Part shown: positions 1 to 7,702 of the stretch, in pieces
How positions within the stretch are numbered: the stretch's first letter is position 1
Layout of the letters: every line of letters begins with the position of its first letter
NCBI GenBank assembly: GCA_036386455.1
Contig: DASVVS010000188.1
Span: 1-12,429 of the forward strand
Length of the DNA: 12,429 nt
Source of the DNA: AC-37 sp036386455
GTDB taxonomy: Bacteria; Actinomycetota; Thermoleophilia; Solirubrobacterales; Thermoleophilaceae
Direction: 5' to 3'
Made by a program: the position numbers and the translations under genes
The notes under the pieces: model-generated
Database searches by the model: none
What the model was told of the DNA's origin: nothing
Seen by the model: only the letters and a program-made list of their open reading frames with translations

Positions 1-759
1 GTCCACCCCCAGCCGCAGCTGCCTCCCGGCCTCGGGCTCGACCTCGCGCAGCTGGGCGCGGAAGTTGCCGAGCGCGTCGACCTGCACGCGGTTGGCTCCG
101 TCGCGGCCGCGCAGGTAGCGGTCGTAGTACCACTCGATGCCCGACTGGCCCACGCGCGCGCCCTGGTTCACGCCGCGGTAGCGCTTCTCCTCGAGCTGCT
201 CCTCGGTCACCTCGCCGACCGTCCCGAACAGGTGCGCGCCGATCGTCTCGAACGGGTACTTGCGCAGCGCCACCTTCTCGACCTGCACGCCGGGGAAGCG
301 GTCCTGGTTCTCGAGCAGGTAGGCGTACTCGGCCGGCTCGACGTCGGACTTCACGGTGGCCGGCGAGAACGGCAGCTGCTTGAGCTGGTCGGTGACCTCG
401 CGGTCGATCTCGCGGCGCTTCATGTTCAGCACCTCGGCGAGCCGCGAGTAGAGCTTCTTCTTGCCGTGGCGGTCGTCCGGGATCTTGTCCGGGCTGAGCG
501 TGACCGCGAATGCGATCCGGTTGTCCACCAGCACGCGCCCGTTGCGGTCCACGATCCGCCCGCGCGGCGCCTGCACGGTGATCTCGCGCACGCGGTTGTT
601 GTTGGCCTCCGCGCGGTACTGGTCGCCGCTGAGCACCTGCAGGTACCAGAGCCGGAAGAAGACGATGGCGAACAGCACCAGCGCGGCGCCGCCGATGATC
701 GCCACCCGCACCGCGAGCTGCGGGCTGAGCGGAGTGCGTGGTTCGCGGTCTAGATACAC
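1..759 (-). CDS. mrdA: Penicillin-binding protein 2 (class B, elongasome transpeptidase), C-terminus off the left edge
   Basis: This is the N-terminal 253 residues of a class B PBP that cross-links peptidoglycan during rod elongation, working with MreB/C/D and RodA. A short basic/acidic cytoplasmic tail is followed by one membrane helix (about residues 17-40, ending FRLWYLQVLSG). The typical class B motif APRGRIVDRNG is at 64-74. The rest is the pedestal/dimerisation domain, including GQSGIEWYYDRYLRG near 204-218. The transpeptidase motifs (SxxK, SxN, KTG) would lie beyond position 1, so catalysis cannot be judged. The start chosen is GTG at 759, the only start between the mreD stop and the conserved helix (first residues VYLDREPRTP). 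No clear Shine-Dalgarno sequence is visible. The gene follows mreD by 27 bases, as in rod-shape operons. The family is certain; PBP2 rather than another class B PBP is inferred from the operon. Confidence 0.93.
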   Translation of the reverse strand, partial: MYLDREPRTPLSPQLAVRVAIIGGAALVLFAIVFFRLWYLQVLSGDQYRAEANNNRVREITVQAPRGRIVDRNGRVLVDNRIAFAVTLSPDKIPDDRHGKKKLYSRLAEVLNMKRREIDREVTDQLKQLPFSPATVKSDVEPAEYAYLLENQDRFPGVQVEKVALRKYPFETIGAHLFGTVGEVTEEQLEEKRYRGVNQGARVGQSGIEWYYDRYLRGRDGANRVQVDALGNFRAQLREVEPEAGRQLRLGVD

Positions 760-786
760 GTCTGGGACCGGGCTTCGGGTGCCACT

Positions 787-1362
787 CTAAACCTCGAGCC
801 CGCGGAGCCCGAGCGGGCCGGTCGGGCGGGTCTCGGCTCCGCGGCTGCGGCGCCCGGGCTGGGTGGCGAGGACGGGCCGCAGAAGGCGCTTGACGATCCC
901 GAAGACCGGCAGCGCGAGCCAGGAGTTGAGCAGCACGGTGATGAGCGCGTCGCGCAGCACCAGGGCGCTCACGGTGGCGTCGATCTCGAGCATGAAGTTG
1001 ATCACGCCGAAGGCGGTGACGTAGCCGAGCGTGGTCACGAAGCCGACCGGGATCGCGATCAGCCCGTGAGCGGGGTCGCGGATCTCGCCGAACCGGCCGG
1101 TGCCGTAGCCGACCGCCGTCAGCACGAGCGACGACGCCCCGAGCGTGTGGCCGAGCGCGAGGTCGATCAGCATCCCGCAGCAGAAGCCCACGACCGAGCC
1201 CGTGACGCTCCCGCCGTAGAGCGCGATGGCGGCCACGACGAGCGGCATCAGGTCGAACACGCCGCCGAAGACGCGCATGCCGGCGAAGCCGGAGATCTGC
1301 GTGACGACCGCGACCAGCAGCAGCAGGCCCACGCGCACGACGGTTCCGGGCGTGACGATCAC
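787..1362 (-). CDS. mreD: Rod shape-determining protein MreD
   Basis: A 191-residue polytopic inner-membrane protein of the elongasome. Hydrophobic segments lie at about residues 8-26, 37-50, 52-70, 75-88, 100-123 and 138-159, so five or six helices, as usual for MreD. The family-like stretch GSVVGFCCGMLIDLALG at 55-71 carries an aspartate inside the third helix. The C-terminal 25-30 residues are a basic, proline/glycine-rich cytoplasmic tail. The start is GTG at 1362, which overlaps the mreC stop as GTGA, so translation is probably coupled to mreC. MreD diverges strongly between phyla; the call rests on size, topology and position between mreC and the PBP2 gene. Its biochemical role is still poorly defined; it is thought to scaffold MreC/PBP2/RodA. 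Confidence 0.9.
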   Translation of the reverse strand: MIVTPGTVVRVGLLLLVAVVTQISGFAGMRVFGGVFDLMPLVVAAIALYGGSVTGSVVGFCCGMLIDLALGHTLGASSLVLTAVGYGTGRFGEIRDPAHGLIAIPVGFVTTLGYVTAFGVINFMLEIDATVSALVLRDALITVLLNSWLALPVFGIVKRLLRPVLATQPGRRSRGAETRPTGPLGLRGLEV

Positions 1363-2225
1363 GAGCCCTCCGGATCCCCGGTCAGGACCTGCACGAGGTC
1401 GATCCGGCGGAAGTCCGCGAACGGCTGCACGTGCACGCGCTGGTAGGTCTCGAGCTCGTCGCGGTCGACCTCGCGGATCGAGCCGATCGGGATCCCGCGC
1501 GGGAACAGCGACTCGAGGCGCCCGCGCCTGAACCCGGACGTGACGACGGTCTGCCCCTTGCGGATCGAGTCCACCTCGCGGACGAAGTCGAGCTGGAGGT
1601 CGTCGGGGTCGCCCACCGGCGTGCGGATCACGCCGGAGGTGCCGTCGGGCACGACCGCCGCGTCCACGGCGGCCTCGCCGTCGGTGATGAGCTGCACGGT
1701 GGAGGTGCCGCCGGCCGCCTGCTCGATCTTGCCGACCAGCCCGTCGCCGGTGATCACGGGATCGTCGATGGTCACGCCGTCGTCCGTGCCCTTGTTGATC
1801 TGGATCGTCGAGGACCAGTCGGTCGGCGAGCGCGCGATCACCCGGCCGGTCACGGGATTCATCCCGTCCGGGAAGGCCGGCTCGCGCTGGAGGTCGACCA
1901 TCCGCCGCAGCTGGTCGGCGTCGCGCGCGGCGGTCCGTGCCTGGGCGAGCTCGGTGCGCGCCTGCGCGAGGTCCTTCTTCAGCTTCTTGTTCTCGCTGTT
2001 GGCATCGAAGGCGTCGCCGACCCAGCTGAAGAGGTCGCGGAACGGCTTGAAGACCTTGCTGGCGCCGGACTCGATCGGCGACAGGACCTCCTGCGCGCCG
2101 CGCTGGATGCCGTGGAGCAGGCCGCCGGGACCCTCGCCGAAGTAGGCGCTGAGGGCGAGGATCGAGGTCGCGACGCAGGCGGCCAAGACCGCCCGCCGTC
2201 TGCGGATCACCTTCCTGTCGTACAC
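1359..2225 (-). CDS. mreC: Rod shape-determining protein MreC
   Basis: A 288-residue bitopic protein that links cytoplasmic MreB to periplasmic wall enzymes and activates PBP2. A basic N-terminus (RKVIRRRR) precedes one membrane helix at about 10-28, then a coiled coil at about 73-113 (SENKKLKKDLAQARTELAQ and onward). Two beta-rich domains follow with family motifs: VIARSPTDWSSTIQINKG (129-146), GLVGKI (162-167) and FPRGIPIG (241-248). The length is normal. The start is GTG at 2225, preceded about 8 bases upstream by a good ribosome-binding site (GGGAGGGGAG). It lies 50 bases after mreB, and its stop overlaps the mreD start. All features agree with MreC and nothing looks damaged. Confidence 0.95.
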   Translation of the reverse strand: MYDRKVIRRRRAVLAACVATSILALSAYFGEGPGGLLHGIQRGAQEVLSPIESGASKVFKPFRDLFSWVGDAFDANSENKKLKKDLAQARTELAQARTAARDADQLRRMVDLQREPAFPDGMNPVTGRVIARSPTDWSSTIQINKGTDDGVTIDDPVITGDGLVGKIEQAAGGTSTVQLITDGEAAVDAAVVPDGTSGVIRTPVGDPDDLQLDFVREVDSIRKGQTVVTSGFRRGRLESLFPRGIPIGSIREVDRDELETYQRVHVQPFADFRRIDLVQVLTGDPEGS

Positions 2226-2275
2226 CTCTGACTCCCCTCCCTCGCGCTCATCGTCTCAGCGCGGTGAGTCATGGT

Positions 2276-3325
<1,050 letters not shown>

Positions 3326-3398
3326 GTAGAAGAGAGCGTGCGCGCCGCCAGCCGAGAAGCGCACAGGTTCGGGCCCCTCGCCGGGGCCGCGAATGACG

Positions 3399-3404
3399 AG
3401 TGTA
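3399..3404 (-). promoter_or_regulatory. Possible -10 element for the mreBCD-mrdA operon
   Basis: Read on the minus strand the hexamer is TACACT, a 4/6 match to TATAAT that keeps the key TA...T. It sits in the most AT-rich part of the 181-base gap between mreB and the divergent DUF559 gene and would give a leader of about 65 bases. No convincing -35 hexamer lies 16-18 bases upstream, so this is only a candidate. Confidence 0.25.
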
Positions 3405-3484
3405 ACGAACGAAAAGGGCCCGTTTGCGGGGCCGCACGAGGGCTTGCGGGCGGTCTACGGGCGCCCCGGGGGGGCGAACTTTCG

Positions 3485-3530
3485 TCGCTGGAGCTTTAAC
3501 CGTGTGATGGCACGGTTAACCCTCCAGCGA
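3485..3530. promoter_or_regulatory. Inverted repeat straddling the start codon of the AbiEi-like/DUF559 gene; candidate operator
   Basis: Arms 3485-3504 and 3511-3530 are 20 bases each and match at 18 of 20 positions, with a 6-base spacer TGATGG that contains the ATG at 3507. The inner half, TTAACCGTG/CACGGTTAA, is perfect. The outer half, TCGCTGGAG, is also perfect; the two mismatches lie between them. The left arm contains TTTAAC (3495-3500), a 4/6 match to a -10 hexamer at the distance from the ATG expected for a leaderless transcript. It also holds GGAG (3490-3493), a possible ribosome-binding site. AbiEi-type antitoxins are known to bind inverted repeats at their own promoters, so autoregulation is a reasonable inference. 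An RNA hairpin that hides the start codon is the alternative. Confidence 0.6.
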
Positions 3531-4445
3531 TCGCTCGTCGAGCGGCAGTTCGGCGTGCTCGACCACGACCAGCTCGCCCAGCGCGGTTACTCGAACGAGG
3601 CCATCGACCACCGGGTCGAGACCGGTCGGCTGCACCGGATCTTCCGCGGGGTCTACGCCGTGGGCCGGCCCGAGCTGACCCGGGAGGGATGGTGGATGGC
3701 GGCGATCAGGGCATGCGGGCCGGAGGCTTGGCTCAGCCACGGGGACGGCGCGGCGCTGTACGGCATCCGAAGTCGGCCGCGCGGTGACATCCACCTGTCC
3801 GTTCCCCTCAACGCTCGCCGTTCATATGACGGCATCGTCACCCACCGTCGCCACCTGGCCGACCACGAGAAGACCGAGCGCCAGGGCATTCCCGTGGTCG
3901 CGATCGAGGTGGTTCTGGCCGATCTGGCCGCCGTCCTCCGGCGCGGACCGCTCGAGGCCGCCATCAACGAGGCGGACGTCAGGGGCCTGATCGCCGTCCC
4001 GGAGCTGCGTGAGCGAGTCGACGGGATGACGCGACGCCCCGGGCGGAAGCCGCTCCGCGAGACGATCGACCGCCGCACGTTCCGGTACACGCGCTCCGGC
4101 CTCGAGCGCGCTTTCATCCCGATCGCGCTCCGGGCGGGCCTGCCCCGGCCCGAGACCCTGGTGGAAGTCAACGGATGAGAGGTCGACTTCTACTGGCCAG
4201 CGCTGGGCCTGGTCGTGGAGACCGACAGCCTCACCTACCACCGCACGCCCCAGGCGCAAACGAAGGACCGGCTGCGGGATCAGGCGCACATCGCCGCGGG
4301 ACTCACGCCGCTGCGCTTCACCCACTCGCAGATCCGCTACGAGCCCGGATACGTGGAGGCGATGCTCGCCACGGTCGCGCGGCGCCTAAGCCGGGCGGCG
4401 GCGGAACAGGTCGGGCGCCAGCTCGAGCAGGTCCGGCACCGGTAG
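3507..4445 (+). pseudogene. AbiEi-like winged-helix/DUF559 (Vsr-like nuclease fold) protein, split by an in-frame TGA
   Basis: Without the TGA at 4176-4178 the frame would encode about 312 residues. Residues 1-55 resemble the winged-helix 'AbiEi antitoxin' N-domain (FGVLDHDQLAQRGYS, then GRLHRIFRGVYAVGRP and LTREGWWMAAIRACGP). The C-terminal third is DUF559, a PD-(D/E)XK Vsr-like fold (SGLERAF at 197-203; after the stop EVDFYWPALGLVVETD, then LRFTHSQI). Codon 224 reads TGA between GGA and GAG. Relatives have an aromatic residue there as far as I recall, so TGG to TGA is the simplest change. The stop separates E200 from the acidic residues D227, E238 and D240, so the truncated 223-residue product has no nuclease core. 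The start is ATG 3507, or GTG 3504. The tail overlaps maf by 60 bases. It sits on the opposite strand in a usually continuous maf-mre region, which suggests an insertion. Pseudogene, sequencing error and readthrough all remain possible. Confidence 0.75.
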
Positions 4446-4949
4446 TCCCACCACGTTCCAGAAGTCGCCCTCGATCGCCTCCACCAGGGCGGCGCCGCGA
4501 CCCTGGATGGCGTAGCCGCCCGCGCGTCCCTCCCACTCGCCGGAGTCCACGTACCAGTCGAGCAGCGGCGGCTCGAGCCGGCCGAAGCGGACCTTCGTGC
4601 GGGCGACGGAGGTGCGCTCGGTGCCGCCCTCCCTCAGCGCGATGCCGCTCCAGACCTCGTGCGTGCGGCCCGCCAGCGCCAGCAGCATGGCGCGGGCGTC
4701 GCCGGCGTCGCGCGGCTTGCCGAACACGCGGTCGTCGAGGAAGACGTCCGTGTCCACGCCCAGCACGCGCGGCGCGTCGACCGAGCGCGCCTTCCGCAGC
4801 GCGTTCTCGACCACCACGTGCCGGGGCTCCCCCTCGTCCAGCTCCTCCACGTCGCCGGGGGGCTCCGCGACCACGAAGTCGACTCCGAGCTGCGTCAGGA
4901 TCGCCCGCCGCTGCGGCGACCGGGAGGCCAGCGTGAGCCGCGCGGGCAA
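4386..4949 (-). CDS. maf: Maf family nucleoside triphosphate pyrophosphatase
   Basis: A 187-residue Maf/HAM1-superfamily enzyme that hydrolyses non-canonical or excess NTPs (dTTP/UTP or modified nucleotides) to the monophosphate and pyrophosphate. Visible signatures are LASRSPQRR (7-15), the conserved lysine at 53 (ALRKA), the acidic motif GVDTDVFLDD around D66 with the following FGKP (77-79), and the C-terminal block GYAIQGRGAALVEAIEGDFW then NVVGLPV (145-171). All expected elements are present. The start is TTG at 4949: no in-frame ATG or GTG lies near it, and the protein aligns from there with the family N-terminus (PARLTLASRSP). It is 13 bases downstream of ndk, so co-transcribed. Its last 60 bases overlap the end of the plus-strand DUF559 frame. 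Which Maf subclass (dTTP/UTP or CTP-type) cannot be settled from sequence alone. Confidence 0.93.
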   Translation of the reverse strand: MPARLTLASRSPQRRAILTQLGVDFVVAEPPGDVEELDEGEPRHVVVENALRKARSVDAPRVLGVDTDVFLDDRVFGKPRDAGDARAMLLALAGRTHEVWSGIALREGGTERTSVARTKVRFGRLEPPLLDWYVDSGEWEGRAGGYAIQGRGAALVEAIEGDFWNVVGLPVPDLLELAPDLFRRRPA

Positions 4950-4962
4950 GACCGCGGCCCGG

Positions 4963-5370
4963 CTAGGACAGCTCGGGGAAGAAGATCCCGATCTCGCGCT
5001 GCGCCGACTCGGCCGAGTCGGATCCGTGCACGAGGTTGGTCTGGACCTCGAGGCCGAAGTCGCCGCGGATCGAGCCGGGCGCCGCCTCGACCGGGTTGGT
5101 CGCGCCGATCACCTGGCGGGCGGCCTTCACGGCCTCGTGCCCCTCGAGGACCATCGCCACGAGCGGGCCGCCGGTGATGAAGTCGACGAGGTCGCCGAAG
5201 AACGGCTTCTCGCGGTGCTCCTCGTAATGGCTCTCGGCCTGCTCGCGCTCGACCGTCATGTGCTTGAGCGCGGCGATGCGCAGGCCCTTGCGCTCGAAGC
5301 GCGCGATGACCTCGCCGGTCAGGGCGCGCTCGAAGGCGTCGGGCTTGACGAGGATCAGCGTCCGGTCCAT
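4963..5370 (-). CDS. ndk: Nucleoside diphosphate kinase
   Basis: A 135-residue enzyme that transfers the terminal phosphate from ATP to NDPs through a phosphohistidine, keeping NTP pools balanced. The N-terminal motif TLILVKPDAFERALTGE (4-20), FITGGPLVAMVLEG (64-77), the RxxxGxTNP-like segment (RQVIGATNPVEAAPGSIRGDF, 85-105) and the active-site motif NLVHGSDS with His115 (112-119) are all intact. Length is typical. The start is ATG at 5370; no strong Shine-Dalgarno sequence precedes it. It lies between the zinc-ribbon membrane protein gene (63 bases upstream) and maf (13 bases downstream). Ndk and Maf both act on nucleotide triphosphate pools, which fits joint transcription. Confidence 0.98.
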   Translation of the reverse strand: MDRTLILVKPDAFERALTGEVIARFERKGLRIAALKHMTVEREQAESHYEEHREKPFFGDLVDFITGGPLVAMVLEGHEAVKAARQVIGATNPVEAAPGSIRGDFGLEVQTNLVHGSDSAESAQREIGIFFPELS

Positions 5371-5413
5371 GCGGGCGGGAAGCCTATGAGGGGCGTCAAG
5401 CGGCGGTGCGCAG

Positions 5414-5430
5414 AGCCGGAGAGGCCGGCT
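5414..5430 (-). terminator. Weak hairpin between the zinc-ribbon gene and ndk
   Basis: AGCCGG (5414-5419) and CCGGCT (5425-5430) form a perfect 6-base stem around a 5-base loop, just after the TAG of the zinc-ribbon gene. No T-run follows it in the direction of transcription, so it is at best an attenuator or a Rho-assisted pause site, and it may be chance in such GC-rich DNA. Confidence 0.2.
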
Positions 5431-5433
5431 TGC

Positions 5434-6255
5434 CTACGCCGGGCCCGTGCTCGGGCGGGGCTGGCGCGGCTGCTCCGCCGTGGCGTCGGTGGCGCGGGCG
5501 CTCGGGTCCGGGGCGGAGGCGCGGGTTCCGGGGTCGGGCAGGACGCGGGCGGGACGCTCGTCGGGCGCGGACACGCGGGTCTCGCGCGTGGGCTGAGTCG
5601 CCGCCGATCGCGGCTCACGCGGGGCCTGCGCGCGCGGATCCGGGTCGCGGCGCGGGCGCTCGCGGGCGGGCTCGCGGGCGGCTGCGGTCTGGCGCGCCGG
5701 CGCGGAGCGCTCGGCCTCGGCCGCGGGGCTCCGGCGCCCGCGGCGGCGCTGCTGAGCCTGGCCCGCGGCGGCCGCGGCGGCGGGCGGCGCCACCTCGGCC
5801 TCGCAGTACGGGCAGATCTGCCAGCGCGGGTCGAGCGGTCGCGCGCAGTTCACGCACGGCTCCTTCAGCCGGCGGGTGCAGTGCGGGCAGCGCAGGAAGG
5901 TCTTCTCGATGTCGTGTCCGCAGTGCGGGCAGGTGGACTCCTGCACCTGGAGCAGCCGCGCCTCGGTGGCGGCTATCTCGAGCTCGCGCTCGCGCGCGTC
6001 CTCCAGGTACTCGGGCGGGCGCACGATCGCGTAGACGATCGATCCGACGAACGGGAAGAACGCCGCGGCGAACGTCGCGCACGTGACGAGCATCGCGTCG
6101 CCGACGCGCCGGCGGGCGTCCGCGTAGGTCCACCAGACCAGGGCGAACCAGATCGCGACAAGGAACAGCAGCAGCAGCTTGACCGCGAGGTTGAGCCCGT
6201 CGTTAGTGATGCCGAAGATGGCGAGGGCGCCCACTGAGCCGGGGAGTGTAGCCAC
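5434..6255 (-). CDS. Membrane protein with a double zinc ribbon and a long disordered tail
   Basis: A 273-residue protein of unknown function. Two membrane helices are visible (about 22-42 and 54-78), followed by a short helical linker rich in E/R (about 82-106). Next come four CxxC knuckles at C109/C112, C123/C126, C134/C137 and C148/C151, arranged as two zinc ribbons (CPHC, CPHC, CVNC, CPYC; DZANK-like). Residues 155-273 are low-complexity Ala/Pro/Arg/Glu and probably disordered. The ribbons should face the cytoplasm if the loop between the helices is short and external; this is inference. The start is GTG at 6255, with an in-frame TGA 24 bases before it; a second GTG at 6234 is possible. 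Similar zinc-ribbon membrane proteins occur near folC/ndk in related actinomycetes as I recall. A scaffold or nucleic-acid/protein-binding role is possible, but no reaction can be assigned. Confidence 0.85.
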   Translation of the reverse strand: MATLPGSVGALAIFGITNDGLNLAVKLLLLFLVAIWFALVWWTYADARRRVGDAMLVTCATFAAAFFPFVGSIVYAIVRPPEYLEDARERELEIAATEARLLQVQESTCPHCGHDIEKTFLRCPHCTRRLKEPCVNCARPLDPRWQICPYCEAEVAPPAAAAAAGQAQQRRRGRRSPAAEAERSAPARQTAAAREPARERPRRDPDPRAQAPREPRSAATQPTRETRVSAPDERPARVLPDPGTRASAPDPSARATDATAEQPRQPRPSTGPA

Positions 6256-6292
6256 GCGGGAGGCGGCAGAAGCACCTCAGGTGACGCCCGCG

Positions 6293-6409
6293 TCAGAGAA
6301 GCAAACGACCCAGCAGGTAGCCGATCCCGAAGAAGACGAGGATCACCGTGGCGACCAGGACGGCCACCAGCCCGACCATCGCGAGGATGCTCGGCCCGTC
6401 CTCGCTCAC
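6293..6409 (-). CDS. 38-residue single-pass membrane microprotein, overlapping folC
   Basis: A short frame with a GTG start at 6409 that overlaps the folC stop as GTGA, ending in TGA at 6293-6295. It encodes a short acidic N-terminus (MSEDGPS) and then an almost continuous hydrophobic helix from about residue 8 to 32 (ILAMVGLVAVLVATVILVFF), finishing GIGYLLGRLLL. The single arginine near the C-terminus and the acidic N-terminus leave orientation uncertain. The exact stop/start overlap, the same arrangement as mreC/mreD, and the clean hydrophobic composition support a real translated gene. No function is recognised. Candidates include a small regulator or subunit for a neighbouring membrane protein, such as the zinc-ribbon protein that starts 37 bases downstream. 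It is below the size usually reported by gene callers. Confidence 0.65.
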   Translation of the reverse strand: MSEDGPSILAMVGLVAVLVATVILVFFGIGYLLGRLLL

Positions 6410-7662
6410 AGCGCCGACACCCTCGCGGCCGGGGCGTCCTCGCGGACCAGGTCGGCGATCAGGTAGATCGAGCCCGTGGCGAGCACCGCTCCCCCCTTCC
6501 CCGCGATCTCGCGCCCGTGCGCGAGGCCGGCGCGGGGATCCGCGACCGCCTCGGCCGGCGCGGCGTCCAACCGCTCCCAGAGCGACATCAGGGTGGCGGG
6601 CGAGAGCGAGCGCGGGTTCGCCGAGCGTGTGAAGACCACGCGGTCGAGGCCGGCCGCCGCGAGCTCGGTCAGCATTGCGCCGGCGTCCTTGTCGTCGAGC
6701 ACCGCGACGACGGCCACGCGCGGGCGCCGCTCGCCGAAGACCTCCGGCAGCGTCTCCACCAGCGCGCGCACCCCGGACGGGTTGTGCGCGCCGTCGAGGA
6801 CGGTGAGCGGGCGCTCGGCCACGACCTGGAGCCGCCCCGGCACCACGACCTCGGCGGCCGCGCGCGCGACCGCGCTCTCGTCGATCCGGCCGAGGAAGGC
6901 CTCGGCGGCGGCGCGGGCGAGCGCGAAGTTGCCGCGCTGGAAGCCGGGGAGCGGAGCGGGCGCGCCCGGCGGAGCCGCGGCGCCCGGCGCGGCCCGCACC
7001 ACGCGCGCGTGCCGCTCCTCCACCACGCGCGCGAGCACCTCCTCCACGTCCGGGTCGAGCGCGGCCGGCGCCACCAGCACGCCGTGGTCGCGCACGACCG
7101 CGAGCTTCTCGCCGGCGATGTCGGCCACCGTCGGGCCGAGCCAGCGCGTGTGCTCGAGCCCGACCGCGGTGAGCACCTGGACCTTCGACGGGATCACGTT
7201 GGTCGCGTCGTAGCGCCCGCCGAGGCCGGCCTCGATCACCGCCACCTCCACGCCGCGGCGCGCGAGCTCGTGGTAGGCCGCCGCGGTGAGCGCCTCGAAC
7301 TGGGTCACGCGGTCGTCCTCGTCGAGCGTCCGGTCGACCATCCGCGCCGCACGCGCCACCGCCGACACCGCAGCGCCGAAGTCCTCGCCGCGCAGCGGCC
7401 GCTCCCCCACCTCGATCCGCTCCGCGAAGGAGCGCAGGTGCGGCGACGTGTAGGTGCCGGTGAGCACCCCGTGGCGCTCCAGGATCGCCGCGATCATCCG
7501 CGTGGTCGACGACTTGCCGTTCGTCCCGACCACGTGGATCGACGCGAATCGCCGCTGCGGCATCCCGAGCGCGGTCATCAGCTTGTGCATGCGGTCGAGC
7601 CCGAACCGCATGCCGAACAGCTCGAGGTCGAGGAGGTAGTCCTCGGCCTCGCGCAGTGTCAT
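6406..7662 (-). CDS. folC: Folylpolyglutamate synthase / dihydrofolate synthase
   Basis: A 418-residue Mur-ligase-family enzyme that ligates glutamate to dihydropteroate and/or adds further glutamates to reduced folates, using ATP in the cytoplasm. Features in order: the P-loop VVGTNGKSSTTRM (44-56, with Ser where GTNGKGS is usual), YTSPHL (71-76), EAGLGGRYDATNV (144-156), VGLEHTRWLG (167-176), IAGEK with the presumed carbamylated Lys186 (182-186), and the C-terminal domain motif LDGAHNPSGV (289-298). All domains are complete. The start is ATG 7662, which has GGAG six bases upstream; GTG 7680 would add six residues without a ribosome-binding site. Its stop overlaps the 38-residue microprotein start. 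Whether it has one or both activities cannot be told from sequence; a single copy usually does both. Confidence 0.95.
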   Translation of the reverse strand: MTLREAEDYLLDLELFGMRFGLDRMHKLMTALGMPQRRFASIHVVGTNGKSSTTRMIAAILERHGVLTGTYTSPHLRSFAERIEVGERPLRGEDFGAAVSAVARAARMVDRTLDEDDRVTQFEALTAAAYHELARRGVEVAVIEAGLGGRYDATNVIPSKVQVLTAVGLEHTRWLGPTVADIAGEKLAVVRDHGVLVAPAALDPDVEEVLARVVEERHARVVRAAPGAAAPPGAPAPLPGFQRGNFALARAAAEAFLGRIDESAVARAAAEVVVPGRLQVVAERPLTVLDGAHNPSGVRALVETLPEVFGERRPRVAVVAVLDDKDAGAMLTELAAAGLDRVVFTRSANPRSLSPATLMSLWERLDAAPAEAVADPRAGLAHGREIAGKGGAVLATGSIYLIADLVREDAPAARVSAL

Positions 7663-7702
7663 GGGCCGCTCCGCGGTCACGCCGCGCAGCGTACCGGCGC
7701 CC

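Noticed and set aside
3416..3476. Short GC palindromes (GGGCCC, GCGCCCCGGGG) upstream of mreB as terminators or operators
   Set aside because: Such short G/C palindromes arise readily at this base composition; there is no T-run or repeat to support a role.
4176..4178. Selenocysteine at the TGA
   Set aside because: DUF559 proteins are not known selenoproteins, and the position is not a catalytic cysteine. I did not find a convincing SECIS-like hairpin by eye; a lost tryptophan codon is simpler.
4175..4936. ATGA restart at the in-frame stop of the DUF559 gene, as translational coupling
   Set aside because: The restart reads in the +1 frame and gives an Arg/Pro-rich product, while the DUF559 sequence continues in the original frame.
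5620..5790. Possible repeat array in the GC-rich stretch over the tail of the zinc-ribbon gene
   Set aside because: The bases are compositionally biased (Ala/Arg/Pro/Glu codons) but show no regular unit or spacing; this is a disordered protein tail, not a CRISPR or tandem repeat.
4597..6237. A 546-codon open frame on the plus strand
   Set aside because: It is antisense to maf, ndk and the zinc-ribbon gene, all of which have clear family motifs; its translation is low-complexity.
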